From NCBI GenBank assembly GCA_023399815.1, contig JAEWOJ010000157.1, positions 1-7,059 on the forward strand: a stretch of 7,059 bases of DNA. Direction: 5' to 3'. The DNA comes from Pseudomonadota bacterium (GTDB taxonomy: Bacteria; Pseudomonadota; Gammaproteobacteria; Xanthomonadales; Xanthomonadaceae). Below the pieces are notes generated by a model that did no database searches, was not told the origin of the DNA, and worked only from the letters and a program-made list of their open reading frames with translations. Positions 1 through 6,149 of this stretch are shown in pieces; the first letter of the stretch is position 1; every line of letters starts with the position of its first letter. The translations under genes were made by a program, and so were the position numbers.

Positions 1-22
1 GCACTATCCGTGAGTCGGGTGG

Positions 23-43
23 GTGCCGACCGTTGGTCGGCAC
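23..43 (-). repeat. REP palindrome (GTAG/SMAG-like), copy 1
   Basis: A perfect 9-bp inverted repeat (GTGCCGACC and GGTCGGCAC) encloses a 3-base spacer. Read on the minus strand it is preceded by GATA, close to the GTAG head of the REP elements described in Stenotrophomonas maltophilia (SMAG elements). The tail GCACTATC recurs at positions 1-8, so the window begins just inside the end of another copy about 40 bp away. The palindrome is seen directly; membership of the SMAG family is recognition from memory of the consensus. Confidence 0.75.
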
Positions 44-68
44 TATCGACCAGTTCGCGAAAGCCTGC

Positions 69-93
69 CGCCCGACCAACGGTCGGGCGCTAC
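69..93 (-). repeat. REP palindrome with GTAG head, copy 2
   Basis: A perfect 9-bp inverted repeat (CGCCCGACC and GGTCGGGCG, positions 69-77 and 81-89) has a 3-base spacer and is followed on the plus strand by CTAC. On the minus strand this reads as a GTAG head, then the hairpin, which is the canonical layout of GTAG REPs. It lies 28 bp beyond the stop codon of the RidA-family gene, a usual position for REPs, where they can act as 3' transcript-stabilising or terminating structures. Its loop (GTT on the minus strand) is the complement of the loop of the neighbouring copy (AAC), while both keep the same orientation. Confidence 0.78.
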
Positions 94-120
94 CGTCCTT
101 TCCTTTACGGCACCGGTCTC

Positions 121-468
121 TTACGGCATCGCCGCGGTGATCACGATCTCGACCTTCCACTCCGGGTTGGCCAGCTTGGCCTGCACCGTGGCGCGCGCCG
201 GGGTGGCGCCCTGCGGCACCCACTTGTCCCAGGCCTGGTTCATGCCGGCGAAATCGGCCATGTCGGCCAGGAAGATCTCCGCGCGCAGGATGTGGCTCTT
301 GTCGGTCGGCGCCAGCCGCAGCAGGTCGTCGATGGCCTGCAGCACCTGCTCGGTCTGGCCGACGATGTCGGCGCTGGTGTCTTCCGGCACCTGTCCGGCC
401 AGGTAGGCCACGCCGTGGTGGATGGTCATTTCCGACATGCGCGGACCGGTATCGAAACGCTCGATCAT
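121..468 (-). CDS. RidA/YjgF/UK114 family protein
   Basis: A 115-residue protein of the RidA (YjgF/YER057c/UK114) family, small cytoplasmic proteins that form trimers. Classical members deaminate reactive enamine/imine intermediates such as 2-aminoacrylate; many subfamilies have unknown substrates. The early MSEMTIHHGVAYLAGQVP segment (residues 11-28) is the typical first beta hairpin. The C-terminal part carries an arginine in PARATVQA (Arg92) and a glutamate in WKVEIVI (Glu107), 15 residues apart like the Arg105/Glu120 pair of E. coli RidA, so the active site looks intact. The ATG at 468 is preceded by a GGGAAG Shine-Dalgarno-like sequence 5 bases upstream (474-479) and starts where the family does. 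In-frame starts further upstream would add an arginine- and cysteine-rich extension unlike the family. It is transcribed away from its neighbours' shared region and is followed by REP palindromes. The family is certain; the subfamily and substrate are not. Confidence 0.92.
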   Translation of the reverse strand: MIERFDTGPRMSEMTIHHGVAYLAGQVPEDTSADIVGQTEQVLQAIDDLLRLAPTDKSHILRAEIFLADMADFAGMNQAWDKWVPQGATPARATVQAKLANPEWKVEIVITAAMP

Positions 469-652
469 GGGTGCTTCCCGTGGATGGACATGGCGTGCAT
501 TGTGCCCCGAACCGGCGGTTGCAGAATGTATTGCGCTCCGTCGCAGGCGGAGTCCCACGGCCCATGGCGGAGCGCAGCGCATGGGGATGCGTGAACATTC
601 CGAACACCGCACGCGGGCAGCACGGCCAGCGCAACAGGAGCGCAATCCGCCA

Positions 653-1252
653 TCAGCTACGGCCCCGTGGCTGCCGCCACAGGCGCAGGGCGACCAGCGC
701 CAGCCACGCGACCACCAGCGCGATCACCAGCTTCTGCCCCAGGCCGCGCGGCGTGTCGCGCCAGAGCACGTGCAGCCACAACCCGGCGAACGCCAGCCAC
801 GCCCACCACCAGGCGAACCGATGGAAACCGCGCCATCGCGGATCGCGCCCGAAGCACCAGGACTGCAGCAGCATCGCCGTGGCGACACAGAGGAAGGCGG
901 CCTGCGCGGCCACGGCATGCACCAGCGGCGCGAGCAATGGCGCCCGTTCCGGCAACCAGCTGTCGCCCACCGTCACCGTGGCCAGCGCCAGGCCGGCGTT
1001 GCAGAACAGGGCCAGCGGCAAGCCGCGTCGTGCCGGTCCACTCAGTTGCGCATGCAACGCCACGGCGAGCACGGCGATCGCCACCGCCAGCACGCAGTAG
1101 GCGGTCCGCAGCCACAGTCCGTGCGGTCCCTGCAGGTACAGGCTGAGTGTGGCGCGCACCCAGTCCAGGTCGGTGCGCGCGAACTGCAGCCATGTCGCCG
1201 TTGCGGCGAACAGCAGCAATGCGGCCAGCGCTGCCGAAGCGGCCAACCGCAC
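653..1252 (-). CDS. DUF998-type six-helix membrane protein
   Basis: An integral membrane protein of about 199 residues with six predicted transmembrane helices. Counting from the GTG at 1252, they lie near residues 1-23, 49-68, 76-95, 105-129, 144-165 and 174-193. The loop after helix 1 contains SLYLQGPHGLW, which resembles the conserved loop of DUF998 proteins; no biochemical function is established for this family. The start is uncertain. GTG at 1252 has GGAA a few bases upstream and puts an arginine just before helix 1. A CTG at 1288 has GGAG 6 bases upstream. An ATG at 1408 would add about 52 mostly polar residues and run over the putative mprF promoter. It is divergent from mprF and its stop is 184 bp from the RidA-family start, so it may be a single-gene unit. 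The reading frame is well supported by its hydrophobicity pattern; the family call is by recognition. Confidence 0.78.
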   Translation of the reverse strand: MRLAASAALAALLLFAATATWLQFARTDLDWVRATLSLYLQGPHGLWLRTAYCVLAVAIAVLAVALHAQLSGPARRGLPLALFCNAGLALATVTVGDSWLPERAPLLAPLVHAVAAQAAFLCVATAMLLQSWCFGRDPRWRGFHRFAWWWAWLAFAGLWLHVLWRDTPRGLGQKLVIALVVAWLALVALRLWRQPRGRS

Positions 1253-1370
1253 GGCGTTCCATGATTGCGTGTGGTCGGCGATGGGCAGGGTGGACTCCGG
1301 AATGGATGGGCGACGACGCCAGCTTATCCGTTCCCCTTGCCCATCCGCCGGCTGAAGGGCGCGCGACCGC

Positions 1371-1400
1371 TTGCCAGCATCGTCACGCCGTGCCGATAGT
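1371..1400 (+). promoter_or_regulatory. possible sigma-70 promoter upstream of mprF
   Basis: TTGCCA (1371-1376) and GATAGT (1395-1400) are separated by 18 bp and match the sigma-70 -35 and -10 hexamers at five and four of six positions. Transcription would start near 1407, giving a leader of about 40 bases to the ATG at 1446. This lies in the divergent region between the DUF998-type gene and mprF. It is inferred from sequence only, and such matches can occur by chance. Confidence 0.35.
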
Positions 1401-1445
1401 CTTTGCATCCCCGCGCCACCGATGGCGCATCGCCACCCGCCCCGC

Positions 1446-4004
1446 ATGGCCGACCGCAGCACCCTCACCGCTCCCGGAACCACTGGCTGGCGCCGCTTCG
1501 CCGCGGTACTCGTCACCCTGGCGATCATGGGCATGGCCCTGCACGCGCTGGCCGGCGAGTTCAGCGAGCACGGCTACCGCCAGATCCGCAACACCCTGCA
1601 CGCGCTGTCATGGTCGCAGCTGGGGCTGGCCCTGCTGCTGGGCGTGGCCAGCTACGGCTGCCTGATCGGTTTCGATGCGATCGGGCTGCGCCGCGCCAAC
1701 CGGCGCCTGCCGGCCAGCCGCGTGGCCCTCACCGCCTTCCTCGCCCATGCGGCCGGGCAGACGCTGGGCTTCGCCGCGCTCACCGGCGGCGCGATCCGCG
1801 TGCGCAGCTACGGCAGCGCCGGGCTCGGACTGGCCGAGATCGGCCAGGTCGTGCTGATGAGCACGCTGGGCTTCGTGTTCGGCGCCTGGGTGCTGCTCGG
1901 CCTGGCGCTGTGGCTGGAACCTGGCGCGGCGGCGCTGGCCCTGCCGCTGGCGGCGCCGCAGGTACGCCTGCTTGGCATCGCCCTGCTGCTGGGCTTCGGC
2001 CTGATGTGGCTGTCGGTGGGCCGCGAGGGCCGCAGCATCGGCTGGCGCGACCACCGCGTCTGGCTGCCGGACCGGCGCACGGTGCTGGAAGTCACCGCGC
2101 TGAGCGTCGTGGAACTGGGGCTGGCGTCGGCCGCGTTCTACGTGTTGCTGCCGGCGCAGGACGGCGTCGGCTACATCGGCTTCGTCGGGCTGTACCTGGT
2201 GGCGGTGGTGGCCGGCCTGGTCTCCACCGTGCCGGCCGGGCTGGGCGTGTTCGAATGGAGCCTGCTCAAGCTGCTGCCGCAGCTCGCGCCGGCCGCCATC
2301 CTCGCCGCGGCGGTGGCCTACCGCGTCACCTATTACCTGGTCCCGCTGTTCCTCTCCACGCTGCTGGCGGGGTTGGCCAGCATCCGCCAGCCCCTGCGCA
2401 GCGGCGCCAGCACCGCCTGGAACGTGCTGCGCCCGTGGCTGCCGCAGGTCATCGCGCTGGCGGTGTTCGCGGTCGGCGCGCTGCTGGTGATCGACGGCAC
2501 CCTGCCGGTGCCGCGGCATCGTCCGCTGCACGCGCCGCTGCCGATCGTGGAGACCTCGCACCTGCTGGGCAGCCTGGGCGGCGTGCTGCTGTTGCTGATC
2601 GGCCAGGGCCTGCAACGGCGCAGCCATGCGGCATGGCTGATCGCGCTGGCACTGGGCATCGCGCTGCCGATACCGGCGTGGCTGCGCGGCGGCCATGCGC
2701 TGGTGGCGCTGACCCTGCCGCTGGTGGCGGCGGCGCTGTGGGCGGCGCGGCGCGAGTTCTACCGGCAGGGCGCGCTGATGGACGAAGCCTGGTCGTGGCC
2801 GTGGCTGCGCAACGTGGCGCTGGTGCTGGTGGCCACGGTGTGGCTGCTGTTCTTCGTCTACAGCCACGTCGAGTACCAGAACGAACTGTGGTGGCAGTTC
2901 GCCACTTCCGGCAACGCGCCGCGCGCCCTGCGGGCGCTGCTGCTGGTCAGCGTGGTGGTGATAGTGTTCGGGCTGGCGCGGCTGCTGCACAGCACCCGCA
3001 CGCCGTTGCCGGTCCCCGGGGGCGCGCTGCTCGAACACCTGCGGCCGCTGCTGCTCCAGGCCCACGACACCCAGGCCTGCCTGGCAATGACCGGCGACAA
3101 GGCGATCCTGCGCAGCGCGGACGGCGCCGGCTTCGTCATGATGCAGCGCTACGGCGGCTCGCTGGTGTCGATGGGCGACCCGGTCGGTCCGCCGGACACG
3201 GCGCGGGCGTTGATCTGGAAATTCCGCGAGGAAGCCGACCGGCTCGGCCTGCGCCCGGTGTTCTACCAGACCGGCGACCGGTACTGGCAGACCTATCTTG
3301 ACCTGGGCCTGACCCTGGTCAAGCTGGGCGAGGAGGCGATGGTGTCGCTGGCCCGCTTCAGCCTGGAAGGCAGCGCCCGCGCGGACCTGCGCCAAGCCTG
3401 GAACAAGGGCAAGCGCGCCGGCCTGGATTTCCGCGTGGTGCCGGCCGAGGCCGTCGCGCCGCTGCTGCCGGAGCTGGCGGCGATCTCCGATGCCTGGCTG
3501 GAGGAGAAGGCCGGCGACGAGAAGGGCTTCTCGCTCGGCAGCTTCGATGCGGACTACCTGTGCCGCTTCCCGCTGGCGCTGGTCGAGGCCGGAGGCCGGA
3601 TCGTGGCCTTCGCCAACCTGTGGCAGGCGCCGGTCGCGCAGGAACTGTCGGTGGACCTGATGCGGCACCGTCCCGACGCGCCCAAGGGCACGATGGACTT
3701 CCTGTTCATCGAGCTGTTCCTGTGGGGCGCAGCCAACGGCTATACGCGATTCTCACTGGGCATGGCGCCGCTGACCGGGCTGGCCGAACACCGCCTGGCC
3801 GGGCGCTGGAACCGCTTCGCCAACCTCGTCGCGCGCCATGGCGAGCGCTTCTACGGCTTCGGCGGCCTGCGTCGCTTCAAGTCCAAGTTCGCCCCGGAAT
3901 GGCGCCCGCGCTACCTCGCCGCGCCGGGCGGCGTGCACCTGCCCGCCGCGCTGCTGGACGTGACCCGGCTCATTTCGCTGGATCCGCGCCGGCAGTCGAA
4001 TTGA
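1446..4004 (+). CDS. mprF: MprF: aminoacyl-phosphatidylglycerol synthase/flippase
   Basis: An 852-residue two-domain membrane enzyme, close to the usual 840-880 for MprF. It transfers lysine or alanine from aminoacyl-tRNA to phosphatidylglycerol and flips the product to the outer leaflet, reducing negative surface charge and giving resistance to cationic peptides. Residues about 18-515 hold roughly 14 transmembrane helices with flippase-domain signatures GGAIRVRSY (114-122), VSTVPAGLGVFEW (259-271) and AYRVTYYLVPL (291-301). Residues about 525-840 are the cytoplasmic DUF2156/GNAT-like synthase domain with SMGDPVG (575-581), FYQTGDRYW (606-614), SVDLMRHRP (735-743), FSLGMAPL (769-776) and the terminal FYGFGGLRRFKSKF block (from 802). 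Both domains look complete. The start at 1446 fits a short polar N-terminus before helix 1; ATG at 1422 (860 residues) is the alternative, and neither has a clear Shine-Dalgarno. Lysyl versus alanyl specificity cannot be read from the sequence. Its 3' end overlaps the convergent AcvB/VirJ-type gene by 35 bp. Confidence 0.95.
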   Translation: MADRSTLTAPGTTGWRRFAAVLVTLAIMGMALHALAGEFSEHGYRQIRNTLHALSWSQLGLALLLGVASYGCLIGFDAIGLRRANRRLPASRVALTAFLAHAAGQTLGFAALTGGAIRVRSYGSAGLGLAEIGQVVLMSTLGFVFGAWVLLGLALWLEPGAAALALPLAAPQVRLLGIALLLGFGLMWLSVGREGRSIGWRDHRVWLPDRRTVLEVTALSVVELGLASAAFYVLLPAQDGVGYIGFVGLYLVAVVAGLVSTVPAGLGVFEWSLLKLLPQLAPAAILAAAVAYRVTYYLVPLFLSTLLAGLASIRQPLRSGASTAWNVLRPWLPQVIALAVFAVGALLVIDGTLPVPRHRPLHAPLPIVETSHLLGSLGGVLLLLIGQGLQRRSHAAWLIALALGIALPIPAWLRGGHALVALTLPLVAAALWAARREFYRQGALMDEAWSWPWLRNVALVLVATVWLLFFVYSHVEYQNELWWQFATSGNAPRALRALLLVSVVVIVFGLARLLHSTRTPLPVPGGALLEHLRPLLLQAHDTQACLAMTGDKAILRSADGAGFVMMQRYGGSLVSMGDPVGPPDTARALIWKFREEADRLGLRPVFYQTGDRYWQTYLDLGLTLVKLGEEAMVSLARFSLEGSARADLRQAWNKGKRAGLDFRVVPAEAVAPLLPELAAISDAWLEEKAGDEKGFSLGSFDADYLCRFPLALVEAGGRIVAFANLWQAPVAQELSVDLMRHRPDAPKGTMDFLFIELFLWGAANGYTRFSLGMAPLTGLAEHRLAGRWNRFANLVARHGERFYGFGGLRRFKSKFAPEWRPRYLAAPGGVHLPAALLDVTRLISLDPRRQSN

Positions 4005-5340
4005 GCGCGCGCAGCCGCTGCAGGATCACCTGCGCCAGCCCCGTGTAGTCGCCCTTGAAGTGATGGTCGCCGGGCAGGCGCACGACCTGCGCCGAACCCG
4101 CCGGCAGCTGCGGGCACAATGCCTCGTCGTCGTCCTGGCCGTAGACGCAGACGGTCCGCGCCGCCGGCAGCCGGCGCATCTCCGGCGCGATCGGCAACCC
4201 ACGCTCGCTGCCGCCGCCCAGCCAGTTGCTGACGTGGAATTCGTAGTCGGCATGCGTGCCCACCGACAGCAGCGCGGTCATCGCCAGCATCGCATCGGTA
4301 TCGGCGGACAGCCGGTTGATCGCCGCCGGCAGCACATCCGCGCCCTGCGAGAAACCGATCAGCACCAGTCTCGGGCGCTGCCATTGCCGCGCGTAATGGC
4401 GGGCGATGCGTTCCAGGTCGGCGGCGAAACCGGCTGGCGTGCGTTCGCTCCAGAAGTAGCGCAGCGAATCCACGCCCACCACCGGGATGCCGGCCTGCGC
4501 CAGCGCGCCGGCGACCTCCTTGTCCAGCCCCGCCCAGCCGCCGTCGCCGGAGACGAACACCGCGAAGGTGTCGCCACCACCGGCGGCCGGCACTTCCACC
4601 AGCGGCAGGCCATCCAGTTCGTGCGGCACCGGCGGCAGGCTCACGCCACGCTGCGCGCCCAGCACGCGCGCCGCCGCGACCTCGCCGGGTAGCGCGCTGC
4701 CACCGGCACTGCGCCGGAAACGGCGGGCCAGCGGCACCGCCTGCAGGAAGGCATCGACCGCGCCGGCCGGACAGGCGTCGTTCCTGCCTGGCGCGGCCTG
4801 CAGCCACGGGAAAGCGAGCGGCGCCGGGACCGGCTTGCCGTCGCGGACACCATCGCCGCAGACCATGCCGGCGTCCTGCAGGCGCGGGCAGAAGCCTTCG
4901 GTCAGCAGGCCGGCGAACACGCCCGGGCCGGCCTGCGCCGACACCGCATAGGCCAGCGCCGCGCCGGCGCCATCGCCGCCCAGGATCGGCAGTCGGTAGG
5001 TCGGCACGTGCAGGTAGGCCTGCACGTAGCGCGAGAAGTTCTCCACGTCGCCGGCGGAGAAACCGCAACTGCCGCCCTCCTTCGCCAGCACCCGGGCCAG
5101 GTGGCGGGTGTCGATGTCCACCACCATCGCGCCGTCATCGCGCAGCGCCTGCAGACGCGCCAGCCGTTGCGCGGCGTCGCTATCGCCGGCGAACCACAGC
5201 ACCACGCGCTGCACGGGCCCGTCGGGCAGCAGCACCGGCACCTGCTCGAAGCGGCCATGGCTGACCGGCTCCTTCGCCAGCACCGGTGCGGCCAGCAGGC
5301 TCGCCACCATCATCAGCAGGCCCAGCGACGCACGCGCCAT
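3970..5340 (-). CDS. acvB: AcvB/VirJ-type periplasmic lipase-like protein
   Basis: A 456-residue exported protein of the AcvB/VirJ family. The N-terminus (MARASLGLLMMVASLLAAPVLA, then KEP) is a clear signal peptide with predicted cleavage after residue 22, so it acts in the periplasm. The C-terminal half (about 250-450) is the VirJ alpha/beta-hydrolase: SGDGGWAGLD (264-273), nucleophile elbow GFSQG with Ser331, an aspartate cluster at 403-405 and GDHHFKGDY with His426/427 as the likely catalytic His region. The N-terminal half resembles a second, degenerate hydrolase-like domain, as in Agrobacterium AcvB (two domains) rather than VirJ (one). In Agrobacterium and rhizobia these proteins are reported to hydrolyse lysyl-phosphatidylglycerol, the MprF product, and AcvB/VirJ were first noted for effects on virulence and T-DNA transfer. 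The ATG at 5340 is preceded by AAGGAA with 7-base spacing, a strong ribosome site. The gene sits 73 bp after the small cysteine-rich gene on the same strand and converges with mprF. Activity on lysyl-PG here is inferred. Confidence 0.9.
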   Translation of the reverse strand: MARASLGLLMMVASLLAAPVLAKEPVSHGRFEQVPVLLPDGPVQRVVLWFAGDSDAAQRLARLQALRDDGAMVVDIDTRHLARVLAKEGGSCGFSAGDVENFSRYVQAYLHVPTYRLPILGGDGAGAALAYAVSAQAGPGVFAGLLTEGFCPRLQDAGMVCGDGVRDGKPVPAPLAFPWLQAAPGRNDACPAGAVDAFLQAVPLARRFRRSAGGSALPGEVAAARVLGAQRGVSLPPVPHELDGLPLVEVPAAGGGDTFAVFVSGDGGWAGLDKEVAGALAQAGIPVVGVDSLRYFWSERTPAGFAADLERIARHYARQWQRPRLVLIGFSQGADVLPAAINRLSADTDAMLAMTALLSVGTHADYEFHVSNWLGGGSERGLPIAPEMRRLPAARTVCVYGQDDDEALCPQLPAGSAQVVRLPGDHHFKGDYTGLAQVILQRLRALNSTAGADPAK

Positions 5341-5413
5341 GAAGTTTTTCCTTGACCGGAGAGACCGCCAAGCCTACGCCTGCCGATGCGGGAATGGCAT
5401 CGAAGCCGCGGTA

Positions 5414-5620
5414 TCAGTCCTCGGCTTCCGGATGGCGCAGCTTCCACGCCGCCAGCGCCTGGCGGTAACGCACCAGTTCGTCGGCATACAGGTCCAGCAC
5501 GCACAGCGGGCAACCGCTGCCGCAGCATTCGTTGGGCCCCGGTTCCTCCGGCGGCATCGGCCGCGGGTCCGGGTCGGGCGTCGAGATCGAAGTCATCGCA
5601 TCGGCGGGCATGGCCGCCAT
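5414..5620 (-). CDS. small oxidoreductase-like domain protein (CC-x3-C-x2-C)
   Basis: A 68-residue protein matching the short 'oxidoreductase-like' family (Pfam Oxidored-like). A proline- and acid-rich N-terminus leads into ECCGSGCPLC (Cys32, Cys33, Cys37, Cys40), then VLDLYADELVRYRQALAAWK. The four cysteines suggest binding of a metal or iron-sulphur cluster, but the family's function is not established. The start is uncertain between ATG at 5620, 5611 (65 residues) and 5596 (60 residues); none has a clear Shine-Dalgarno. The frame stays open to 5833, but that extension would translate the hexanucleotide repeat into an Ala-Thr run and looks spurious. TAGAAT on the minus strand (5637-5642) resembles a -10 box, though no -35 box was found at the right distance. 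The gene is co-directional with the AcvB/VirJ-type gene 73 bp downstream and could be co-transcribed with it. Confidence 0.8.
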   Translation of the reverse strand: MAAMPADAMTSISTPDPDPRPMPPEEPGPNECCGSGCPLCVLDLYADELVRYRQALAAWKLRHPEAED

Positions 5621-5699
5621 CAAAACAGGATCGGACAATTCTAGGCCATGGCCCCTGCAAGGCCGCACAGCTGTGGCGGTGGCTGCCGATGTGGCTTCG

Positions 5700-5737
<38 letters not shown>

Positions 5738-5815
5738 CGGTGATCCTGCTTCGTGCTTTTGACGTCGGGGTCCCCTTCCGCAGCGACGGAGCCGGCGGAC
5801 AAGACCCCACAGGGG

Positions 5816-5837
5816 CGACGTGCAGGGATGCACGTCG
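5816..5837 (+). other. hairpin with GGGA loop, copy 1 (possible CsrA/RsmA site)
   Basis: A perfect 9-bp stem, CGACGTGCA paired with TGCACGTCG, closes a GGGA loop on the plus strand. The loop and flanks (GUGCAGGGAUGC as RNA) match the CsrA/RsmA consensus RUACARGGAUGU at 10 of 12 positions, with GGA in the loop as CsrA prefers. It abuts the next hairpin with no gap. The structure is seen directly; protein binding and even transcription of this strand are inference. Confidence 0.7.
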
Positions 5838-5871
5838 TTTTTTGACGAGACAGGGATGTCTCGTCAAAAAA
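5838..5871 (+). other. hairpin with GGGA loop, copy 2 (possible CsrA/RsmA site)
   Basis: A perfect 15-bp stem, TTTTTTGACGAGACA paired with its complement at 5857-5871, closes the same GGGA loop as the preceding hairpin. As RNA the loop region ACAGGGAUGU fits the core of the CsrA/RsmA consensus at every position. The A/T tracts are inside the stem with T on the 5' side and A on the 3' side, so neither strand has the free U tract of an intrinsic terminator. Confidence 0.75.
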
Positions 5872-5893
5872 TCCCGGCGGCGGAGTGGACCCG

Positions 5894-5908
5894 CGGCACG
5901 TAGTGCCG
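5894..5908. other. short perfect palindrome, 6-bp stem
   Basis: CGGCAC and GTGCCG flank a GTA spacer. It is part of the hairpin series in the intergenic element; no function is evident. Confidence 0.6.
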
Positions 5909-5939
5909 TGGGCGCGGAGGCAGGGGCGTGTTTCTCTTG

Positions 5940-5973
5940 GTTACTTCTCTTTGCACGAGCAAAGAGAAGTAAC
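5940..5973. other. 15-bp perfect hairpin, ACGA loop
   Basis: A perfect 15-bp inverted repeat starting GTTACTTCTCTTTGC has a 4-base ACGA loop. Its core TCTTTGCACGAGCAAAGA (5948-5965) recurs in reverse complement at 6158-6175 in the matching hairpin downstream, whose loop TCGT is exactly complementary. No U tract follows on either strand, so it is not an obvious intrinsic terminator. Confidence 0.85.
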
Positions 5974-5976
5974 TCG

Positions 5977-5993
5977 CTCCTGCGAAGCAGGAG
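5977..5993. other. perfect palindrome, 7-bp stem, GAA spacer
   Basis: CTCCTGC and GCAGGAG flank GAA, four bases after the preceding 15-bp hairpin and directly before the next 7-bp palindrome. It belongs to a run of three adjacent palindromes between 5940 and 6010. Confidence 0.7.
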
Positions 5994-6010
5994 TGAAAGC
6001 TTTGCTTTCA
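5994..6010. other. perfect palindrome, 7-bp stem, with alternative partner
   Basis: TGAAAGC and GCTTTCA flank a TTT spacer. The left arm, as GTGAAAGC at 5993-6000, can instead pair over 8 bp with GCTTTCAC at 6018-6025, so two mutually exclusive stems are possible in RNA. Confidence 0.65.
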
Positions 6011-6128
6011 AACTTCTGCTTTCACGATTTGCGCCTTGGCCGTTGGGAGCCCCTGGGACCTCGTCTCAGGTTTCTCCTGCGAACTCCCCGGAAAACAAAT
6101 GCGAACGCGGAAGCAGAATCAAAGGCTT

Positions 6129-6149
6129 TCGCTCCCCTTCGGGGAGCGA
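6129..6149. other. perfect palindrome, 9-bp stem, TTC spacer
   Basis: TCGCTCCCC and GGGGAGCGA flank TTC. It lies immediately before the long TCGT-loop hairpin of the element. Confidence 0.75.

Noticed and set aside
95..130. Repeated TGCCGTAA (minus strand) at and just after the RidA-family stop
   Set aside because: Two 8-base copies 16 bp apart are too short to distinguish from chance or a trivial local duplication.
422..1264. Plus-strand open frame of 280 codons opposite the DUF998-type gene
   Set aside because: The translation is dominated by Gln, Arg, His and Pro; the opposite strand gives a coherent six-helix membrane protein.
1403..3301. Open plus-strand frame of 632 codons overlapping mprF
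   Set aside because: It is an Arg/Ala/Gly/Pro-rich out-of-frame reading of mprF, whose own frame carries all the MprF motifs and membrane helices.
1608..3668. Open minus-strand frame of 686 codons opposite mprF
   Set aside because: The translation is a Gln/Arg/His/Ala-rich low-complexity product with no domain, a usual by-product of the strongly biased codon use of mprF on the other strand.
3911..5068. Open minus-strand frame of 385 codons overlapping the AcvB/VirJ-type gene
   Set aside because: It is an Arg/Gly-rich shifted reading of the same strand with no signal peptide or motif; the frame ending at 3970 has both.
5757..5790. Plus-strand promoter for a structured RNA (TTGACG at 5759-5764)
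   Set aside because: The -35-like hexamer is good, but the position 17 bp downstream reads AGCGAC, with no -10-like sequence at a workable spacing.
5838..5871. Rho-independent terminator
   Set aside because: The hairpin is strong, but its T tract is on the 5' side and its A tract on the 3' side within the stem, so neither strand has a U tail after the stem.
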